Assembly: GCA_904063045.1 (NCBI GenBank)
Contig: CAJFCJ010000001.1
Location: 1,805,501 to 1,869,500 of the forward strand
DNA length: 64,000 nucleotides
Direction: 5' to 3'
DNA from: Dimorphilus gyrociliatus
Taxonomy: Eukaryota; Annelida; Polychaeta; Dinophilidae
Positions within the stretch are counted from its first letter, which is position 1, and every line of letters begins with the position of its first letter. This document shows positions 60,169-64,000 of the stretch, piece by piece. The notes under the pieces were generated by a model, which saw only the letters and a list, made by a program, of their open reading frames with translations, did no database searches and was not told the DNA's origin. Made by a program: the position numbers and the translations under genes.

Positions 60169-61158
60169 TCAATCTCTTTTGACTGCGTGAAGCGCATAAT
60201 TTACCTGATCGCAATCAATCCAGCTCCATGTGTTTGAGAGCGGGTTCAGGGTCATACCTTGTATCATTTTCACGGACATGTCGTCTGAAAAACATAATAT
60301 TTGAATAATTTAGAAATACAAACAGACGCCTACTTTGTTCCAATAAGTCCTTGAGATCAGATGGTGGCACGAACATGTCCCATTGATGAGTTCCAGGAGG
60401 AACTAATCGAAATATATATTCGCCAGCTACAATTGCGAGGGCGTGTGACAACAAAGTTCGATTTATAGTCGTGAAAAACGCTTGACCTCCAGGCTAAAAA
60501 GCATTGAAAAAGTTCTTTATACATCTTCTAGTTCATTCACCTCACGTTTCACCAACCTTGACTAATTGACAACATGCTTTAATAAATATTGGTAAGTCGT
60601 TTACGTGCTCAACTACTTCAGAAGCCACTAAAGCATCATAAGTTTCCTTTCTCTTTTCAACTAGACTTTCTACGGGACACGCTAAATATTCTATATCAAG
60701 GGCAGGGTTAAGTTTTAGATGAATTTTCGCAACTTCAATATTTCCTGTCGAGGCGTCAATTCCAGTTACAGTAGCTCCAAGTCGACTTAAGGGTTCAGTC
60801 AAAATCCCACCCCCGCATCCGATATCCATTATTTTTAATGATTCGAGCGGTTTCGATGTTGTTTTGTATTCTCCATTAGAAATCAGCTTGTCTCTTATCA
60901 TTGGTATTCTCAACGCATTCATGGAATGCAAAGCTTTCAGTGGTCCATCTCTACTCCACCAATCCTTAGATAGTTCATCGAATTTTGAAATTTCCTCCTC
61001 GTTGATTGTGGTTGAGTTCGTACTAAGTCGAATTGAAGGTAAGAACAGTTTTACAATATATAAGAGCTATTTATTTCTACAATCATTTACCTCATACATA
61101 ATTTAACACTATTTAAGATATTTAAACCAAATCTTTTCCTAATACATAGCCTATTCAT
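60169..61158 (-). CDS. COQ3: Ubiquinone biosynthesis O-methyltransferase, mitochondrial
   Basis: SAM-dependent methyltransferase that performs both O-methylations in coenzyme Q synthesis. Exon 1 (about 61089-61158) encodes a basic, amphipathic leader (MNRLCIRKRFGLNIL), fitting a mitochondrial presequence. It joins STNSTTINEEEI in frame at about 61022. The next exon contains FDELSKDWWSRDGPLKALHSMN, the SAM motif I IMDIGCGGG, GIDAS and VASEVVEHV. Later exons contain TTINRTLLSHALAI (about 60410-60470), HQWDMFVPP and the family end NPLSNTWSW followed by VNYALHAVKR. The correct frame for the last exon ends at 60169-60171; a competing frame with a stop near 60215 gives no family match. It is divergent from NAGPA across 274 bp. 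Confidence 0.94.
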
Positions 61159-61432
61159 GCTTATATCTTAACAGTGCCACTCACGGCAAAAAAGTTTTGC
61201 ACGAAATTCGAATCATAAAAAAACTGCATGAAAGTTTTTTTTATATTTTTCGTAATTATTAATTATTCATAAATTAAATATCTATATTTTCTGAACAGGT
61301 TTATCTTTTTTATGCTACAAAAAGTGCGAAAGACGAGCAAAATTTAGCACATTAGTGCACAGTTAGAAACTGTGTCGTCTGCTTCAGATAACAAATAAGA
61401 GATAAGTTTTTGTTTTCACCCTGAAGCATAAC
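61159..61432. promoter_or_regulatory. Probable bidirectional promoter, COQ3 / NAGPA
   Basis: 274 bp between divergent start codons, assuming the reconstructed NAGPA first exon is right. No clear TATA element. Confidence 0.4.
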
Positions 61433-63307
61433 ATGATCTTCAATAAGGGGTATTCTTATTGTTGGAGTTCGATATGTGCTCTTTTTTGGTTAATCGTTAT
61501 TAGGTGATTATCGATTTATTCTCGCGAAAATTATCTATTTCATCATTAACATTTCCAGATGCTCTGAGATCGAAAATAGTATGGATATGTTACAGCCGTA
61601 CTTTCAAAGACACGGTTCACATCATTCCGTTAGGTATATACGTAGCTGTCAAGCAGTACAATTTAATGAAACATTAGAAGAACGTCTAGCGCCTCCAATG
61701 ATTAATAAAAGTTTGCCACTTTTTACCAAGAAATTCTTTGCCAGAAGTTTTGAAAATAAATATGTGAAAATACATATGTATCTTATAAATAATCCATCAT
61801 TAACCTTATCAGTCGTCGAACCAGGCGGAGAAGGTGGTTGCAAAAAAGGAAGTCCTACTCTGCAAACAGTAAGAGAAACAGCTAAAACAAAAAAGTGCAG
61901 ACTGGCAATTAACGCTGGATTTTTTAATACTACAACTAATGAATGTTATGGAGATATAGTATCCAATTCGAAAATTGTACAATCTACAGCCTATAGGAAT
62001 GCCCACTTTGGTATCAGAAAAGATAATTCGTTAACTATTGGGTATTTATCAGACAAGCAATTAAGTGAATTTAAAGAGTTAGTAACAGGTGCTATTTGGA
62101 TAATACGAAATGGGTCAAAATATATTGAAGAATCTATAAAGAGTGAGTGCACTGATGTTCAAGAAACTAATCCGCAACTTACGTACTTTGCCACTGTTCA
62201 ATCTGCAAGATCAGTGGTTGGCTTTAAAGATGATGGTACTGTTGTCATCTTTCAAGTTGATGGAAAAACAGGGCAGGAAGGTATGAATCTCTTTGAAGTG
62301 GCAGATTTTCTTATTCCTCTAGGAGTAAAAAACGCTATAAATCTTGACGGAGGAGGATCATCATCACTCATCGAAGATAATGTTCTAGTCAATTACCCAA
62401 GTGATACCTGCGCCAAATGGAATTGTGAAAGGAAAGTATCCACTATTTTATGTGTACGTGATATTGAAGAAGCAAAATGTCCACGGAACTGCAGTGACCG
62501 AGGAATCTGCCGCAATGGGGAGTGTAAGTGTTCATCAAATTGGAAGAGTTATGATTGTTCCCAACTTTTCTGCGGTAAGAAGAACTGTTCGTCAAATGGT
62601 CTATGTACTGAATCCGGTTGCTTGTGCTATCCTGGATATAAAGGTTCAGACTGTGATATTTCATGTCCGAAAGGATATTTTGGACTAAATTGTTTGGCCA
62701 GATGCCGTTGCTCGAATCATTCCACTTGTGATAAGTCAACGGGTTATTGCGATTGTGATGCAGGCTATCGTGGGTTATCTTGCGACCTACCTTGTCCAAT
62801 TGGAAGATTTGGAAAAAATTGCAAGAAAATCTGCTCTTGCTTGGAAACTTGCTCAATTTGTGATAGGCTAAATGGTTCTTGTACAATAACAAGTATTTTA
62901 CCCGAAATTGATTCAACGAGCAAATGCTTAATTAATCGTAAAATTTCCAAAGATCATCTTGTTCGTGACTCTTCTGCCGAGCAGAAAATTTATATGATAT
63001 GTGTGATAGCTCTATCTATAGCATTCACTTTATCCATCTCATTAAATATAACTTTATATTGTTTGAAAAAGACATCTAAACTAGATAGAAAAAAGGTAAA
63101 TATATTGATCTCTACTCAGCTTAACCTTTTTAATGTAAGATAAATATTGTTTATTAGAAGAGAATATATAGAAGTCCAAGATTGGTATTATCCTCAAGCG
63201 AAGCTGATAATGAGGACGGTGATTCAGATTTGGATCTTAACGATTTACTGCCTTTGAAAAATGTTAAATTGAATAATGAAAATAATGAATCAAGATTCTT
63301 CCTCTAG
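61433..63307 (+). CDS. NAGPA: NAGPA, mannose-6-phosphate uncovering enzyme, with extra EGF repeats
   Basis: Removes the covering GlcNAc from lysosomal-enzyme GlcNAc-phosphomannose tags in the trans-Golgi. I add a first exon (61433-61503) that reads MIFNKGYSYC then a hydrophobic LFWLIVI core. It joins 61559 in phase across a 56 bp intron and supplies the signal peptide missing from the long exon (61559-63095). The phosphodiester glycosidase domain includes LAINAGFFNT and the catalytic NLDGGGSSS. Behind it lie at least three EGF-like repeats (from about 62480: CPRNCSDRGIC, CGKKNCSSNGLC, CRCSNHSTC), where mammals have one. A transmembrane helix (about 62990-63060) and an acidic tail follow in a last exon (to 63307). 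The tail contains DLNDLLPL, a possible dileucine sorting signal. Stop at 63305-63307. Confidence 0.92.
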
Positions 63308-63598
63308 CTATTTATACTCAGGCTAAAGACAACTAACGAGTGATACATTTTTTTTATGTCTATACATATAGATAAATAGTTTGAATAGAATTGTTTTTCT
63401 TTTGTTGTATTTTTTTCTGTTAGTTTCACTTGTAAATCGTTAATTTTTCTTTAACACGATAGATGCTTTTTTATTCAACTAACAAGAATTAACGAGCTTT
63501 AAACAAGATAAATGCAAAACTTTATAATTGAGACGATACAACGTTAATGCGCTAGTATATACATATTGTCGATTAAGTAAAATCCACATTGATTATCT

Positions 63599-64000
63599 TT
63601 ATATATTACGTTTCCGATTACAAGTTGCGAGTGTGATGTAAGCATCTTTTAATTGACGGTTGAGAAAAGCATAAATAAGAAAGTTCAAACAGCTACCTGC
63701 TAAAGCTACAGCGAAAACAAAATGATAGTATGACGAAGTTAAACTGCCATAATAATCGATTTTATAAGTGATAACTAAAGGCATCCAACTACATAGAAAA
63801 GCCGCAGTTATAACTAGTAGATTTTTTACGAGAGCCATTGTTTTAGAGTTAGTGGATGATTTGTTGCCTGTCTTTCTCGTTTTGTCGTCCTTTGAAACGA
63901 AAGCTCGCCTTGGAGGTACTTCGGATGTTTCGCTGTTGGTTTCTCTAGTTGTTGTGGTTACCGAAGTTTGTCCAATTTTTCGCCGCGAATCGCGAAACTT
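63599..64000 (-). CDS. Rhodopsin-like GPCR, C-terminal part (rest beyond right edge)
   Basis: The frame is open to the right edge. It shows a charged third intracellular loop (KTRKTGNKSS), TM6 with the CSWMP form of the CWxP switch, a short extracellular loop, and TM7 with NFLIYAFLNRQ. That is a variant of NPxxY in which Pro is replaced by Phe, followed by helix 8 and a short basic tail. This is enough for a class A receptor; the ligand class cannot be judged. The stop codon is at 63599-63601. Confidence 0.85.
   Translation of the reverse strand, partial: KFRDSRRKIGQTSVTTTTRETNSETSEVPPRRAFVSKDDKTRKTGNKSSTNSKTMALVKNLLVITAAFLCSWMPLVITYKIDYYGSLTSSYYHFVFAVALAGSCLNFLIYAFLNRQLKDAYITLATCNRKRNI

Noticed and set aside
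60215-60454. Alternative COQ3 C-terminus ending at 60215
   Set aside because: The other frame after the intron at about 60285-60335 gives the conserved COQ3 ending; this frame does not.

Overview
This is a eukaryotic nuclear segment from an animal with a compact genome. It is AT-rich, and about 25 protein genes sit in 64 kb, many separated by less than 300 bp. Most genes are split by very short introns (commonly 50-80 bp) with GT..AG ends. The gene content is metazoan: a TMC channel, nuclear receptor corepressor with SANT domains, CARD and death domains, GPR155, mitofusin, a rhodopsin-like GPCR tail, spastin and IFT57. It also keeps genes often lost elsewhere (HAP2, STELLO-like, GTDC1). I infer a spiralian invertebrate with a reduced genome, for example a small annelid such as Dimorphilus. 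That placement is inference, not something read directly from the sequence.

Layout. 1-2243 (+) is the 3' part of the gamete fusogen HAP2; 2571-3514 (-) LRRC46; 3750-5263 (+) GTDC1/QTMAN; 5428-8269 (-) mitofusin; 9007-12877 (+) a TMC channel; 13901-14997 (-) an unrecognised, probably secreted protein; 15176-16879 (-) a single-exon two-module glycosyltransferase-like protein; 18423-22323 (+) GPR155/LYCHOS; 23002-25317 (+) an aquaporin whose short first exon I reconstruct; 26342-29088 (-) ALDH16A1; 29802-31596 (+) IFT57; 32076-34072 (-) an INPP5K-like phosphatase; 34747-36717 (+) a single-exon STELLO-like glycosyltransferase; 36817-41718 (-) an NCoR/SMRT-type corepressor; 42009-42929 (+) proteasome beta-5; 43017-43454 (-) TXNDC17; 43702-43978 (-) SMIM13; 44541-46271 (+) a nine-finger C2H2 protein; 47076-50392 (-) a CARD/coiled-coil/death-domain protein; 51785-53911 (-) IPPK; 55732-57961 (-) spastin; 58878-59334 (-) NDUFB2; 60169-61158 (-) COQ3; 61433-63307 (+) NAGPA with a reconstructed signal-peptide exon; 63599-64000 (-) the C-terminus of a GPCR.

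The genes are mostly unrelated housekeeping, ciliary, organelle and signalling genes, with no operon logic. Several divergent pairs share intervals of only about 235-290 bp (LRRC46/GTDC1, corepressor/PSMB5, COQ3/NAGPA), which are probably bidirectional promoters. The most unusual item is the CARD-coiled-coil-death-domain protein of about 742 residues at 47.1-50.4 kb. Its six-exon model closes exactly in frame, and I know no standard family with this domain order. Other points of note are a bilaterian HAP2, two intronless glycosyltransferase-like genes, an ALDH16A1 that keeps its catalytic cysteine, frequent GTT 5' splice sites, and a diverged 70-80 bp repeat near 17.2 and 18.3 kb. I saw no transposon, rRNA, tRNA or CRISPR.
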